Part shown: positions 43,044 through 51,160 of the stretch, piece after piece
Numbering within the stretch: position 1 is the stretch's first letter
How the letters are laid out: every line of letters begins with the position of its first letter
Source: DZBG01 sp049241565
Lineage (GTDB): Bacteria; Bdellovibrionota; Bacteriovoracia; Bacteriovoracales; Bacteriovoracaceae
Direction: 5' to 3'
Assembly (NCBI GenBank): GCA_049241565.1
Contig: JBMLQL010000050.1
Coordinates: 1 to 64,000 of the forward strand
Length of the DNA stretch: 64,000 nt
Translations under genes and position numbers: made by a program
Notes under the pieces: generated by a model
Told to the model about the DNA's origin: nothing
The model's input: only the letters and a program-made list of their open reading frames with translations
The model's database searches: none

Positions 43044-43122
43044 ACCCTTTGGATGCTTTACACCTTACAAATGCCATACCAAAATAGGAGGACGTGATAT
43101 TAACCACTTTCCTAACAAACGG

Positions 43123-45810
43123 ATGACTCTAGTGACGATTTGGCCCCGAGCGCAAGGGATAATAAGAAACCAGCGCGGACAAATAAGCTTATTTTTTTCA
43201 GCCTCATTAATCGTGCTTATTACAATTATTGCTTTCGTGATCAATATTGGTTTATTCGTAAAAGCTAAAATCAATCTTCAAAATGCAGTGGATGCTGCTG
43301 CTTATTCTGGAGCTTCCGTTCAGGCCAGACAGCTCACAAAAATTGCTTACCTCAATTGGGAAATGAGAAACGTTTACAAAGAGTGGATGTTTAAATATTA
43401 CGTTCTCGGAAATGTCTCGCTTGAAGGTGTGAAAAATCCTTCCGGTGGAAAGATGGATTTCACGATGAAGCCAGATTTGATCACTCCCTCTTCAAGAGAT
43501 ATTTTTAACTGGCCTTCAGTTTGTATTCACCTCGCAACAAGTAGTGCTGGTGGAACAACAAATATCTGTAGTCGCTACTCTGTTCCCGGTCTTCCAGAAT
43601 TTGGAGGATACAGTATGCCAGGAGCAGAAGAAGCCTCTCGAGCTTTCATTGATGCTCTAGTGGATTCAAAAATGGAAGACTGTAACTTCAGAACTAAAAT
43701 GAATCTCTATGTGACAAATTCATGGGCCTATAATGTTCTCACAGGAAATCCAGATGCTCAAATGACTAGCTACGGCCCAGCGATTCTGGCCGACAGACAA
43801 GGGGCATGGCCGTCAGCAGTTGAACTAGCACTCCGAATTCGAAATCTAGAGTTTGTCGTTAACAGAGCACCTGTCACAGAAGGTGTGTGTCGTTCAGGAT
43901 CAACAGAACTCACTAATTGTTCAAAAAATATTGATGAATTTACAACTGATAATGTCTACGGCAATGAACGCATCTCAAAAGCTTTTTATTCCGCTTATAG
44001 AAATCTTGCGACTGCAGGTGATGAGTTAAAAGAGACTTTCACTCTGAGAGAAATGGCCCCACGTGTTCCTGGTGAAGACGTCACCGGAAACCAATACTCG
44101 GCCAGTTATCTTTTTGTACCGGGAAGCAAATTTAATCAGTTTAAAAAACACTATCTTGATCTCAAAGTAATGTCCGTAAACTATGCCACTTTTTATGATT
44201 CCTTTATTGCCAGTGCCAATCAAGGAACATCGGCCAGTTGTGATGTCACTAAGCTTGGACTTCCTGTGCCAGGCTACCCTCTTGGTTTTTACAAGAATCC
44301 AAGTGTCGTGACTTATTATGCAGTTAAAGGTGAAGCAGAGTTTGTTGGGATGTTTAATCCATTCGGTAAAGCCGTTAAGCTTACAGCTTATGCCGCAGCA
44401 AAACCATTTGGCGGTCGAATTGGTCCGGCACTTTTCAGAACCTCTGGTAACCAAGTTCTCTCTCGAAGCACATCAAATAATTACCGCTCAGCTCCCTACA
44501 TCATTGGGATCAATCTTGAAGGCATTCCGAATAAACAAAATCCACCGGGTGGCATTTTAGCGGCTGATCAGTACTCTCCAGGAGCGCCACTTCCACTCTC
44601 TGATTTTTGGCTTTCGGCCCCTAATCAACCTGTAGGCTTTACTGGGTCAGGGGGAGTTGCTGGAGACCTTAAATTTGGTGTTCCTAATATGGTTTACGAT
44701 GCTCCTGAACAAAAGGGAGCTTACAGTAGTTTGGCCAATCCAATTTATCAGATTAAAGCTGCAGATGAAGGCACAATCCAACCCATTGGGCTTTATAATG
44801 TTGATCAGTTCAAAATGTTTAAACAGAATCTATCTGATGATCCTACCTCATTAGGTCCTGAGCAAATGAAGGAGGCCGTTCTAAGAGCACGGGCCCCAAC
44901 CAAATACGATACTTTTAATTATCTTGTTCCCTCACCTAACAATATTAACGAATCTCTTGGTATTGATTCATTTGGATTTATCGCCAGCACCCCAACAAAT
45001 TTAAGCACTGGTGATCCTATTTATAATCATAACATCTATGCTCCATTATACAGTACTCAGCAAAAAGACATTCTTTATACTAATGCCACAGATGTTGTGG
45101 CCGTCATTAACGAATACATGGCGGCTCAAGGGCCAGCTATTGATAAATATAGAGAAGCTCTTAATAATGCGGCGTTTGCCGTTTATGAAATGAGAAATAA
45201 TGCAGCTGCAGAAGCCGATAAAAGACCTTACATGAAAGCAGCAGATGGTCTATCTGATCTAGGCTTTCAAACTCTTCCTGCGGGAACACTCTCGGGGCTA
45301 GACCGTAGAACAACAAAACCGAATTCTTGTAAAAGTATGGCCGGACAATTCCTGGCCTTCTATCTTGGCGCCGATGGAGTCATTAATAACTCTGATTGCC
45401 CTGCCCCTTTTCCTACACAGCTTGAAGAGTATTTTAGTGCGACAGGGACTTCTCAACGCTATGATCCTGAATTTTATGGTATCGAATTTGTTTGGAAAAA
45501 AGGGGCTGGGGCCCTCCCAGAAAACCTTCTTTATACCGCTTATATGCCAGGTCCTCTCACTGGAATTCCGTCTAGTGGCGTCTTTAACTCTCCTTTTGGA
45601 GGGGCTTCGGAAACTATGCGTAGGAACTCTTACTCAACTAAATTTGTCACTCTTAGATCCCTAGGTCCAAGTGGTCATTACTCTTCGACAACATTTCCAA
45701 TGATTTCAGAGGGCAGTTTTACTACCAACTCTGGACAGGCCGACATTAACCAGCAAAGTTTTGCAAATAGTCTAAATTTGGATGATGTTCCGAATCAAGT
45801 AAACCATTAA
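43123..45810 (+). CDS. TadE/TadG-like pilus-assembly-type protein
   Basis: An 895-residue protein with the N-terminal signature of TadG-like proteins: basic start, then NQRGQISLFFSASLIVLITI (membrane helix) and NLQNAVDAAAYSGASVQARQL. Such proteins carry a single N-terminal helix and a large periplasmic part; some assist Tad/Flp pili. The body (about 110-890) has Ser/Thr/Gly-rich, beta-like composition and is unknown. I chose the ATG at 43123; the frame stays open upstream for 66 codons but that part covers hairpins and looks non-coding. No clear ribosome-binding site is close, so the start is uncertain. Confidence 0.7.
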   Translation: MTLVTIWPRAQGIIRNQRGQISLFFSASLIVLITIIAFVINIGLFVKAKINLQNAVDAAAYSGASVQARQLTKIAYLNWEMRNVYKEWMFKYYVLGNVSLEGVKNPSGGKMDFTMKPDLITPSSRDIFNWPSVCIHLATSSAGGTTNICSRYSVPGLPEFGGYSMPGAEEASRAFIDALVDSKMEDCNFRTKMNLYVTNSWAYNVLTGNPDAQMTSYGPAILADRQGAWPSAVELALRIRNLEFVVNRAPVTEGVCRSGSTELTNCSKNIDEFTTDNVYGNERISKAFYSAYRNLATAGDELKETFTLREMAPRVPGEDVTGNQYSASYLFVPGSKFNQFKKHYLDLKVMSVNYATFYDSFIASANQGTSASCDVTKLGLPVPGYPLGFYKNPSVVTYYAVKGEAEFVGMFNPFGKAVKLTAYAAAKPFGGRIGPALFRTSGNQVLSRSTSNNYRSAPYIIGINLEGIPNKQNPPGGILAADQYSPGAPLPLSDFWLSAPNQPVGFTGSGGVAGDLKFGVPNMVYDAPEQKGAYSSLANPIYQIKAADEGTIQPIGLYNVDQFKMFKQNLSDDPTSLGPEQMKEAVLRARAPTKYDTFNYLVPSPNNINESLGIDSFGFIASTPTNLSTGDPIYNHNIYAPLYSTQQKDILYTNATDVVAVINEYMAAQGPAIDKYREALNNAAFAVYEMRNNAAAEADKRPYMKAADGLSDLGFQTLPAGTLSGLDRRTTKPNSCKSMAGQFLAFYLGADGVINNSDCPAPFPTQLEEYFSATGTSQRYDPEFYGIEFVWKKGAGALPENLLYTAYMPGPLTGIPSSGVFNSPFGGASETMRRNSYSTKFVTLRSLGPSGHYSSTTFPMISEGSFTTNSGQADINQQSFANSLNLDDVPNQVNH

Positions 45811-45818
45811 ATCCTGAC

Positions 45819-45848
45819 TTGAAATTAGTTTTAGGAAAGCTATATACT
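45819..45848 (+). promoter_or_regulatory. Sigma-70-type promoter of the basic/acidic protein gene
   Basis: TTGAAA (45819-45824) and TATACT (45843-45848) with 18 bases between; about 55 bases before the GTG start at 45903. Confidence 0.65.
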
Positions 45849-45902
45849 TAAGATGCCTTTTTTAACTAATATTCAACATCTCTCAATATCAAAGGACTAT
45901 TT

Positions 45903-46568
45903 GTGGCAACTAAAAAACCAGCAAAAAAAGTAGCTAAAAAACCAGCTCCAAAAAAAGCAGTTAAAAAAGTAGCGGCTAAAAAAGCTCCTGCGAAAAAAGC
46001 TCCTGCTAAAAAACCTACAAAGAAAGTAGCAGCTAAAAAAGCTCCTGCAAAAAAAGTGGTAGCGAAGAAAGCTCCGGCTAAAAAAGTGGCCACAAAAAAA
46101 GCGCCCGTTAAAAAGGCTCCTGTAAAAAAAGCTCCGGTCAAAAAAGCACCTGCTCCTAAAGTGACGAAAAAAATCGAAAAGAAAGCTCCTTCAGCGAAAG
46201 CGGTAAAAGAAGAAAAGAAAAAAGCAATTCTTCCGGAGGTAGTTAGCCCTGCTAAAGGAGCTGCTCCAGCTCATGCAAAAACTGCTGCATTCGATGATGA
46301 TTATATGTCGGACACTGTGAACGATGATTTTGATGCAGAATTTGATGATGAAGAAGAAGAGGAAGAAGGAACACCTAAAGCTCCAGTAGAAGAAGACGAA
46401 GAAGAAGATAGTAACTATGGTTATGGTTGGGGTTACGAAGAAGGTCTAGACTCTCCAGAAGAAGTTGACGACGAAGATGATAAAGACTTTGTTGATGAAG
46501 ATGAAGAGTATGTTCGTGGACCAAAAGTTAAAGCGGAAGAAGAAGAAGACGACGACGACGATTACTAA
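45903..46568 (+). CDS. Bipartite basic (histone H1-like) and acidic protein
   Basis: A 221-residue low-complexity protein. Residues 1-115 are repeats of KKAPAKK/KKVA type, like the tail of histone H1 and of bacterial AlgP/Hc1 proteins. Residues about 130-221 switch to runs of Asp and Glu (EEEEEE, DDDDD) with a GYGWGY motif. The basic half could bind DNA or RNA, while the acidic half could self-inhibit or recruit partners. It starts at GTG 45903 with AAAGGA six bases upstream. The antisense frame over the repeat is an artefact. Function unknown. Confidence 0.85.
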   Translation: MATKKPAKKVAKKPAPKKAVKKVAAKKAPAKKAPAKKPTKKVAAKKAPAKKVVAKKAPAKKVATKKAPVKKAPVKKAPVKKAPAPKVTKKIEKKAPSAKAVKEEKKKAILPEVVSPAKGAAPAHAKTAAFDDDYMSDTVNDDFDAEFDDEEEEEEGTPKAPVEEDEEEDSNYGYGWGYEEGLDSPEEVDDEDDKDFVDEDEEYVRGPKVKAEEEEDDDDDY

Positions 46569-46591
46569 AAAAAAGATAAAATAAAAGAAGT

Positions 46592-46620
46592 GGCCCCTAC
46601 TTAAGGGGCCTCTTTTTTTA
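46592..46620 (+). terminator. Rho-independent terminator
   Basis: GGCCCCT (46592-46598) pairs with AGGGGCC (46604-46610), followed by a T-run. It ends the basic/acidic protein transcript just before the glutaredoxin gene. Confidence 0.93.
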
Positions 46621-46631
46621 TAAGAGGTAGA

Positions 46632-46880
46632 ATGAAAAAGTTAGAGCTCTATTATTATAACGAATGTCCCTACTGCCAAATAGTGATGAGTGCGATCCGA
46701 GAAACTAAACTTGAGGGCAAAGTCGCCATGATGAATATTCGTGAGAATCCTAGTTATAAAGAAAAACTTATCAAGGATACAGGCCGAGGCACAGTCCCTT
46801 GTTTGTATATTGATGGAAAGCCTATGCATGAATCTAGAGATATTGCGAATTGGCTCAAAGAATACGCTAAAACAATTTAA
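46632..46880 (+). CDS. Glutaredoxin
   Basis: An 82-residue glutaredoxin/thioredoxin-fold protein. The active site is CPYC (12-15), with a cis-Pro at GRGTVPCLYID and the C-terminal helix ESRDIANWLKEY. It reduces disulfides in the cytoplasm using glutathione or a similar thiol. Followed 18 bases later by the HD phosphohydrolase. Confidence 0.93.
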   Translation: MKKLELYYYNECPYCQIVMSAIRETKLEGKVAMMNIRENPSYKEKLIKDTGRGTVPCLYIDGKPMHESRDIANWLKEYAKTI

Positions 46881-46898
46881 AGTGACGATGGAGAATTT

Positions 46899-48188
46899 GT
46901 GGAAATAAGAGATCCTGTACACGGCTCGATTGCCATTTTTGATGCTGAGATTCCTATTCTTGAGCACGCCTTCTTTCAACGCTTAAGAAGAATTAAGCAA
47001 CTTGGATTCTCTGAGTATGTTTTTCCTGGGGCCACTCACACTAGATATATTCATTCTATTGGTGTTATGCATGTCTCAACCATGGTCTTTAATAATCTTT
47101 TTCAGGGACAAGACTCTGCTGATTTGAGACGTTTAAAAGAGACTCTCAGGCTAGGGTGCCTCCTTCACGATATTGGCCATGCTCCTCTTAGTCATTCCAC
47201 TGAATCAGTGATGCCTGATGTTCACGAGCTCAAGCTCCCACCACGATTTGCGATTAATGAAAAACGCCAAGCGAGTCACGAAGACTATACTATCAAGTCA
47301 ATTGTCGACAGCTCGTTCACTGAATCTTTTAAACAGGTTAGACATCAATTCGGAATTGAACCTGAGGCTGTCGCTGAACTTGTAACGGGTGAAACAACGG
47401 ACAATGGTTATTTCACAGTGAATGGGGTGAACTATTTCCCTCTTCTTCATCAACTCGTCTCATCGGAGATGGATTGTGACCGTATGGATTATCTCCTGCG
47501 CGATAGTTATTTCTGTGGTGTGAGCTATGGAAAATTTGATCTTGATTGGATCATTGATAATCTTAAAGTTTGTCATGAGAGCAATCAGGCTTTTATTGGA
47601 ATAACTGAACGGGCCATTTCAACTTTTGATGATTTTCTTCTCAGCCGCTTCCATATGTTCATGATGGTTTATTTCCACTACCGAGCAGTTTGTCTTGAAC
47701 AAATGCTTATGAGATATTTTAACTCATCTACTGAGTATAGTATCCCGGCCGGAATTGAAGACTATCTAGAGCATGATGATCCTTACCTCTACAAGGTTCT
47801 GAGAACGAGCAAAAATCCTTGGGCACAAAGAATTGTAAACAACGATATCCCAAAAAAGATTCTAGAGACTTTTGGAGATAATTACATCGATCAAATGAAC
47901 GATCTTAAGAGCTATTTCGATACTGAGAAAGTTGATTATATTTTTTGTTCATCGACTGGTCGACTTTCAAAATACTATAATGAGACTTCTCCACAACAAA
48001 AGCACCCAATGAAAGTCATTCGTGAATCAAGTCTTTCAAAGAGTCATCAATCAATTAAAAATATCCAAGAAGCGACAGATCTTTTTATAAAGTACAGTGA
48101 ATCACATGCGGTCAACAGACTCCATTGTGACTTTGACACTCTTACCTCGGCCCAAAAAGCTGAAGTAATGAAAATAATCCAAGGCTAG
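46899..48188 (+). CDS. HD-domain phosphohydrolase (dGTPase/SAMHD1-like)
   Basis: A 429-residue HD-superfamily hydrolase. Motifs are RDPVHGSIAIFDAEIP near the start, FPGATHTRYIHSIGVMH, LGCLLHDIGHAPLSHSTE (HD pair) and SEMDCDRMDYLLRDSYF. This set is typical of the SAMHD1-like branch that hydrolyses dNTPs or other nucleotides. Start is a GTG at 46899 with GGAG upstream. The following two membrane-protein genes start 3 and 11 bases after the preceding stops, so they belong to the same operon. Confidence 0.9.
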   Translation: MEIRDPVHGSIAIFDAEIPILEHAFFQRLRRIKQLGFSEYVFPGATHTRYIHSIGVMHVSTMVFNNLFQGQDSADLRRLKETLRLGCLLHDIGHAPLSHSTESVMPDVHELKLPPRFAINEKRQASHEDYTIKSIVDSSFTESFKQVRHQFGIEPEAVAELVTGETTDNGYFTVNGVNYFPLLHQLVSSEMDCDRMDYLLRDSYFCGVSYGKFDLDWIIDNLKVCHESNQAFIGITERAISTFDDFLLSRFHMFMMVYFHYRAVCLEQMLMRYFNSSTEYSIPAGIEDYLEHDDPYLYKVLRTSKNPWAQRIVNNDIPKKILETFGDNYIDQMNDLKSYFDTEKVDYIFCSSTGRLSKYYNETSPQQKHPMKVIRESSLSKSHQSIKNIQEATDLFIKYSESHAVNRLHCDFDTLTSAQKAEVMKIIQG

Positions 48189-48191
48189 AGG

Positions 48192-48851
48192 ATGTATCGT
48201 TTTTTTCTCTACGTCATTCTAGTTATCATTTATCTCGGTCTTGCTAAGATCCTCTCTCCCACTGAGTTTGGAGTTCAATATCTTCAAAACGAAAAAAGTT
48301 TCTCTAAAATTTTTAAAGGAAATCAAATCACAGCTATTCTCATTGATAGTCATGCGACAGGGTTTCTGATTAAAACTTATTATCAAAAATACCGAGTTAT
48401 TCATGGCTTCCAAAATGTAGAAGAAATGATTATCCGAACCTCAAAAGAATTCGCCCTAAAGAACATCCCTAACATGGGGATGTCTCTCTACAGAAGTAAC
48501 GAGAATGTTGAGGAAGTCCTTCCTCTCCCTCCAGGCAGCCTTTATCTAGGTAATAGAGAATTCGGTCAGTGGCGAAAGCTTAAGAACGGAGAATACCGGT
48601 GGAGCTTTTATAAGGTTTATAAAAATATTCCTCGCTATTTAGGTTGGGGAGATTTCCGGCCCAATATGGATTTCTATCAAAAGATGCGATCAGAGATTGC
48701 GCTGAACCGACCATTCTACGGCCCCAATAATGAGTTTGGACTAAATGGTAAGATTACAAGAAAAAACTTTCCTCATTTTTTTACTGAAGAACGTACAAAG
48801 AAAGTTGAACTCAAAAGTCTTTTTATTGATTATTTTAAAGAAAATTTCTAA
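48192..48851 (+). CDS. Hypothetical protein with N-terminal membrane anchor
   Basis: A 219-residue protein with one N-terminal hydrophobic helix (YRFFLYVILVIIYLGLAKIL) followed by a soluble domain rich in aromatic and charged residues (YKNIPRYLGWGDFRP). No recognised family. It sits between the HD phosphohydrolase and a multi-pass membrane protein, with tiny spacers. Operon membership is clear; role is not. Confidence 0.65.
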   Translation: MYRFFLYVILVIIYLGLAKILSPTEFGVQYLQNEKSFSKIFKGNQITAILIDSHATGFLIKTYYQKYRVIHGFQNVEEMIIRTSKEFALKNIPNMGMSLYRSNENVEEVLPLPPGSLYLGNREFGQWRKLKNGEYRWSFYKVYKNIPRYLGWGDFRPNMDFYQKMRSEIALNRPFYGPNNEFGLNGKITRKNFPHFFTEERTKKVELKSLFIDYFKENF

Positions 48852-48862
48852 GGATATTTTTC

Positions 48863-49765
48863 ATGGCCGAAATTTTTGACCGTCTTCTTATTCGTATTCT
48901 TCTGACAATGTTTGTCTGTTTGATGATCTATCTCTACAGGTATGCTCATGTGATTTTTTATCCCACAGTCAAAAGACAAATTCTTAAGAAAATTCACCCA
49001 GCAGAAAATCCTGCCGATACACTTCATATGTTTTCTCGTCTCGTAGGAATCACGCTCATTTTCTCATCAATGACTTTTAATGAAACCTCGGGTGTTCTGC
49101 TCTCTGTGTTTCATTTTGTTCTCTGGGGCACCATTGCCGTAGCCCTCTATCTCATCTCACTTTATATTATTGAGTCTGTGGTTCTTTATAATTTTGATTA
49201 CGCTGATGAAATCTTAAAACGAAAGAATATGTCTTATGCGGTGGTCAGCCTTTGTCACTCACTTGTGATGGCTTATCTCACTCGTACAATTCTCATTGAA
49301 GCTGAAAATTCACTCATTATTCTTTTAGTGCTCTGGCTTTATATGCTGGTGATTGCAGGGTTCTCTGTGAAGTATTATCACTTTATTACCAAGCTCTCTT
49401 TTAACCGAATGATGATTCAAAAAAATCTTGCGATCTCTTTTTCTTATATTGGTTACAGCCTTGGAGCTGCCTTTATTATTGCTAGCTGCTTTGATCAAGA
49501 ACACTACGATATTACGATCTACTGTATTCAGGTTCTTCTCAAAACCGTCCTTGCCTTAATCATTTTTCCCCTCTTTAAACGAGGGATTCAAAAGATCTTC
49601 CCTATTAAACTGGGAGGAGATGATAGGACCTCCACCCACCTAGAGTTTGACCAGCAAAGTCTGGGGTACGGATTTTATGAGGGTTGCCTCTTTCTTTCAG
49701 CTGCAATCTTGACCACAATGATCGTGAATAAGATTCAGTTTGGTACAATTTACCCGTTCTTCTAA
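48863..49765 (+). CDS. Multi-pass membrane protein, possibly DUF350-like
   Basis: A 300-residue integral membrane protein with about eight hydrophobic helices in two similar halves (about 10-120 and 120-290). The layout of short loops and a paired repeat is reminiscent of DUF350 (YjfL) proteins, but I am not certain. Follows the anchored hypothetical protein by 11 bases. Function unknown. Confidence 0.65.
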   Translation: MAEIFDRLLIRILLTMFVCLMIYLYRYAHVIFYPTVKRQILKKIHPAENPADTLHMFSRLVGITLIFSSMTFNETSGVLLSVFHFVLWGTIAVALYLISLYIIESVVLYNFDYADEILKRKNMSYAVVSLCHSLVMAYLTRTILIEAENSLIILLVLWLYMLVIAGFSVKYYHFITKLSFNRMMIQKNLAISFSYIGYSLGAAFIIASCFDQEHYDITIYCIQVLLKTVLALIIFPLFKRGIQKIFPIKLGGDDRTSTHLEFDQQSLGYGFYEGCLFLSAAILTTMIVNKIQFGTIYPFF

Positions 49766-49783
49766 ACCATAGGACCACTCGTC

Positions 49784-49811
49784 TATAATAACTCCAGAGG
49801 GAAATTTCCCT
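49784..49811 (+). promoter_or_regulatory. TATAAT and a 14-base palindrome before the rhodanese-like gene
   Basis: TATAAT at 49784-49789 is followed by the perfect palindrome AGGGAAATTTCCCT (49798-49811), near the expected transcription start and just upstream of the CGGGAG ribosome-binding site. It may be an operator or an RNA hairpin. Confidence 0.45.
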
Positions 49812-49823
49812 TCGGGAGCTATT

Positions 49824-50342
49824 ATGAAGAAACTAGGTAGTAATGTTTTTTATCTTATCAACAATCTTTCGCAACAGATCGAGACCCTCGAGTCTAGAAT
49901 CTTTGAGTTAGAAAAGAAGCTTGATAGAGCTCTATCTGTAGAGAGAAATCATCTTATTCGAATTAAAAATAAAGAAGATGTCTCGGATGACTTTATCTAT
50001 AGTGGTCGCTCATACCAAGATCTCACACCTGAGAAAGCCTACAAACTTTATAAAAACAAAGATTTTGATTTTATTCTTTTAGATGTTTCTAGTAGTGACT
50101 TTAAATCTCCAGAGAAGATGCCCGAGGCCTTGCATATTCCTTGGGAAGAATTAGAAGCGCGTTTTCTTGAACTCACTCAAATGACCACACCTATTCTGGT
50201 CATTTCAGAAGATGGTGTAAAATCAGTTCTTGCTTGTGAGTTTCTGGTGAAACGTGGTTACTATAACTGCAATAATATTTCGGGTGGCCATAAATTCTGG
50301 CCAGGTTATAGACTCAAAGAAGTTTCAGACCGCACGGCCTAA
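49824..50342 (+). CDS. Rhodanese-like protein without catalytic Cys
   Basis: A 172-residue protein: a coiled-coil start (NNLSQQIETLESRIFELEKKL, residues about 13-35) and a rhodanese domain (about 65-165; DFILLDVSSSDF, HIPWEEL, and NISGGHKFWP at the end). At the active-site loop, PILVISEDGVKS has Ser where rhodaneses have the catalytic Cys, so sulfur transfer is unlikely. It may bind partners only. Its 3' end overlaps the convergent MarR gene by four bases. Confidence 0.8.
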   Translation: MKKLGSNVFYLINNLSQQIETLESRIFELEKKLDRALSVERNHLIRIKNKEDVSDDFIYSGRSYQDLTPEKAYKLYKNKDFDFILLDVSSSDFKSPEKMPEALHIPWEELEARFLELTQMTTPILVISEDGVKSVLACEFLVKRGYYNCNNISGGHKFWPGYRLKEVSDRTA

Positions 50343-50794
50343 ATTAAACTGCCCTTGCTTTGATTGATCATGAGTTCTTTATAGAGATTGTCTAGCATAA
50401 GCTCCACGCGATCGAGTTCAACCTCACCTACTTTAGATGAATACTTAATCTCAAGCTCATTAGTCACTTGAAGAAGCGTGTATTTAAATTTCTCGCCGTA
50501 ATCTGTCAGAGTGACTAACTGTTCACGCTTATCAATTTCACTGTGAGCACGCTTGATATAACCACGTTTTTCAAGTTCATTAAGATGGGATGTCATTGTC
50601 TGCTTCTTTAGTCCGCAGGCCTTTCCAATCATTTTAATCGAAGGTGAATCATGTTCTGAGAGATAAAGGAGAATATCTAAAAAACTTGGACGAAGATCAT
50701 TAAATCCTCGAGATTGAAGTTCGCGCAATAGCTCTACGCTGTAAGCGCGATAAATCTTTTTAAGCAAACTTCCGATGTTGGCTATTCGTTTCAT
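50339..50794 (-). CDS. MarR family transcriptional regulator
   Basis: A 151-residue winged-helix protein. The DNA-binding part is LDILLYLSEHDSPSIKMIGK, then KKQTMTSHLNELEKRGYIKR and EIDKREQLVTLTDYGEK, all MarR features. Dimerisation helices flank it. A palindromic site overlaps its own promoter right before the ATG, so autorepression is likely. The ligand is unknown. Confidence 0.92.
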   Translation of the reverse strand: MKRIANIGSLLKKIYRAYSVELLRELQSRGFNDLRPSFLDILLYLSEHDSPSIKMIGKACGLKKQTMTSHLNELEKRGYIKRAHSEIDKREQLVTLTDYGEKFKYTLLQVTNELEIKYSSKVGEVELDRVELMLDNLYKELMINQSKGSLI

Positions 50795-50797
50795 ATG

Positions 50798-50833
50798 GTA
50801 TGACTATCATACTATGACCAAATTAAAGTTCAA
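50798..50833 (-). promoter_or_regulatory. MarR promoter with operator; leaderless or near-leaderless start
   Basis: On the minus strand TTGAAC (50828-50833) and TATGAT (50806-50811) are 16 bases apart. The inverted repeat GTATGA-CTA-TCATAC (50798-50812) covers the -10 and the start site. With the ATG at 50794, the leader would be only about five bases and no ribosome-binding site is visible. Confidence 0.55.
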
Positions 50834-51038
50834 GTACTAAATCATGTAATGGTTTTTGAATTTCTGGACGAAGCTCTGGTCTTGATGGAATTTGCTGATT
50901 ACTCCCTTGAGCAACCTTCTCCATTCCAAAGCTCCATAACTCTAAACGAAGGCGATCCTTTACACTCATATTGGGAAGGTCAAAAGCATGGGCCCCAAGA
51001 GAACTTAGCATCAACATAAGGCAAAAGAATTTTTTCAC
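50823..51038 (-). CDS. Small exported hypothetical protein
   Basis: A 71-residue product. I chose the GTG at 51038, six bases after GGGAGG, giving the signal peptide MKKFFCLMLMLSSLGAHA; the frame's earlier ATG at 51071 would put charged residues first. The mature part (FDLPNMSVKDRLRLELWSF) is a short helical protein ending LHDLVLEL. The gene's 3' end contains the -35 of the MarR promoter. Confidence 0.65.
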   Translation of the reverse strand: MKKFFCLMLMLSSLGAHAFDLPNMSVKDRLRLELWSFGMEKVAQGSNQQIPSRPELRPEIQKPLHDLVLEL

Positions 51039-51096
51039 AACGGCCCTCCCCGCAAAAAGACTGCACTCCATTTAGTAATACAATTTTGATGCCACA

Positions 51097-51125
51097 AAAA
51101 TGGCCTGAATTTCAGGCCTTTTTGT
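51097..51125. terminator. Bidirectional terminator downstream of rodA
   Basis: GGCCTGA (51102-51108) pairs with TCAGGCC (51112-51118) around a three-base loop, with T-rich flanks on both strands. It ends the mreC-rodA operon. Confidence 0.88.
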
Positions 51126-51160
51126 CTAAGAGATAAGAGAGTTGTCTAAAAAATGGACAC

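Noticed and set aside
42925..43122. N-terminal extension of 66 codons before the TadG-like start
   Set aside because: The frame is open but overlaps the hairpins and has a non-protein-like composition; the recognisable protein begins after 43123.
45866..46141. Antisense reading frame rich in AFF/GAFL repeats
   Set aside because: It is the reverse reading of the Lys/Ala repeat of the basic protein and has no ribosome-binding site.
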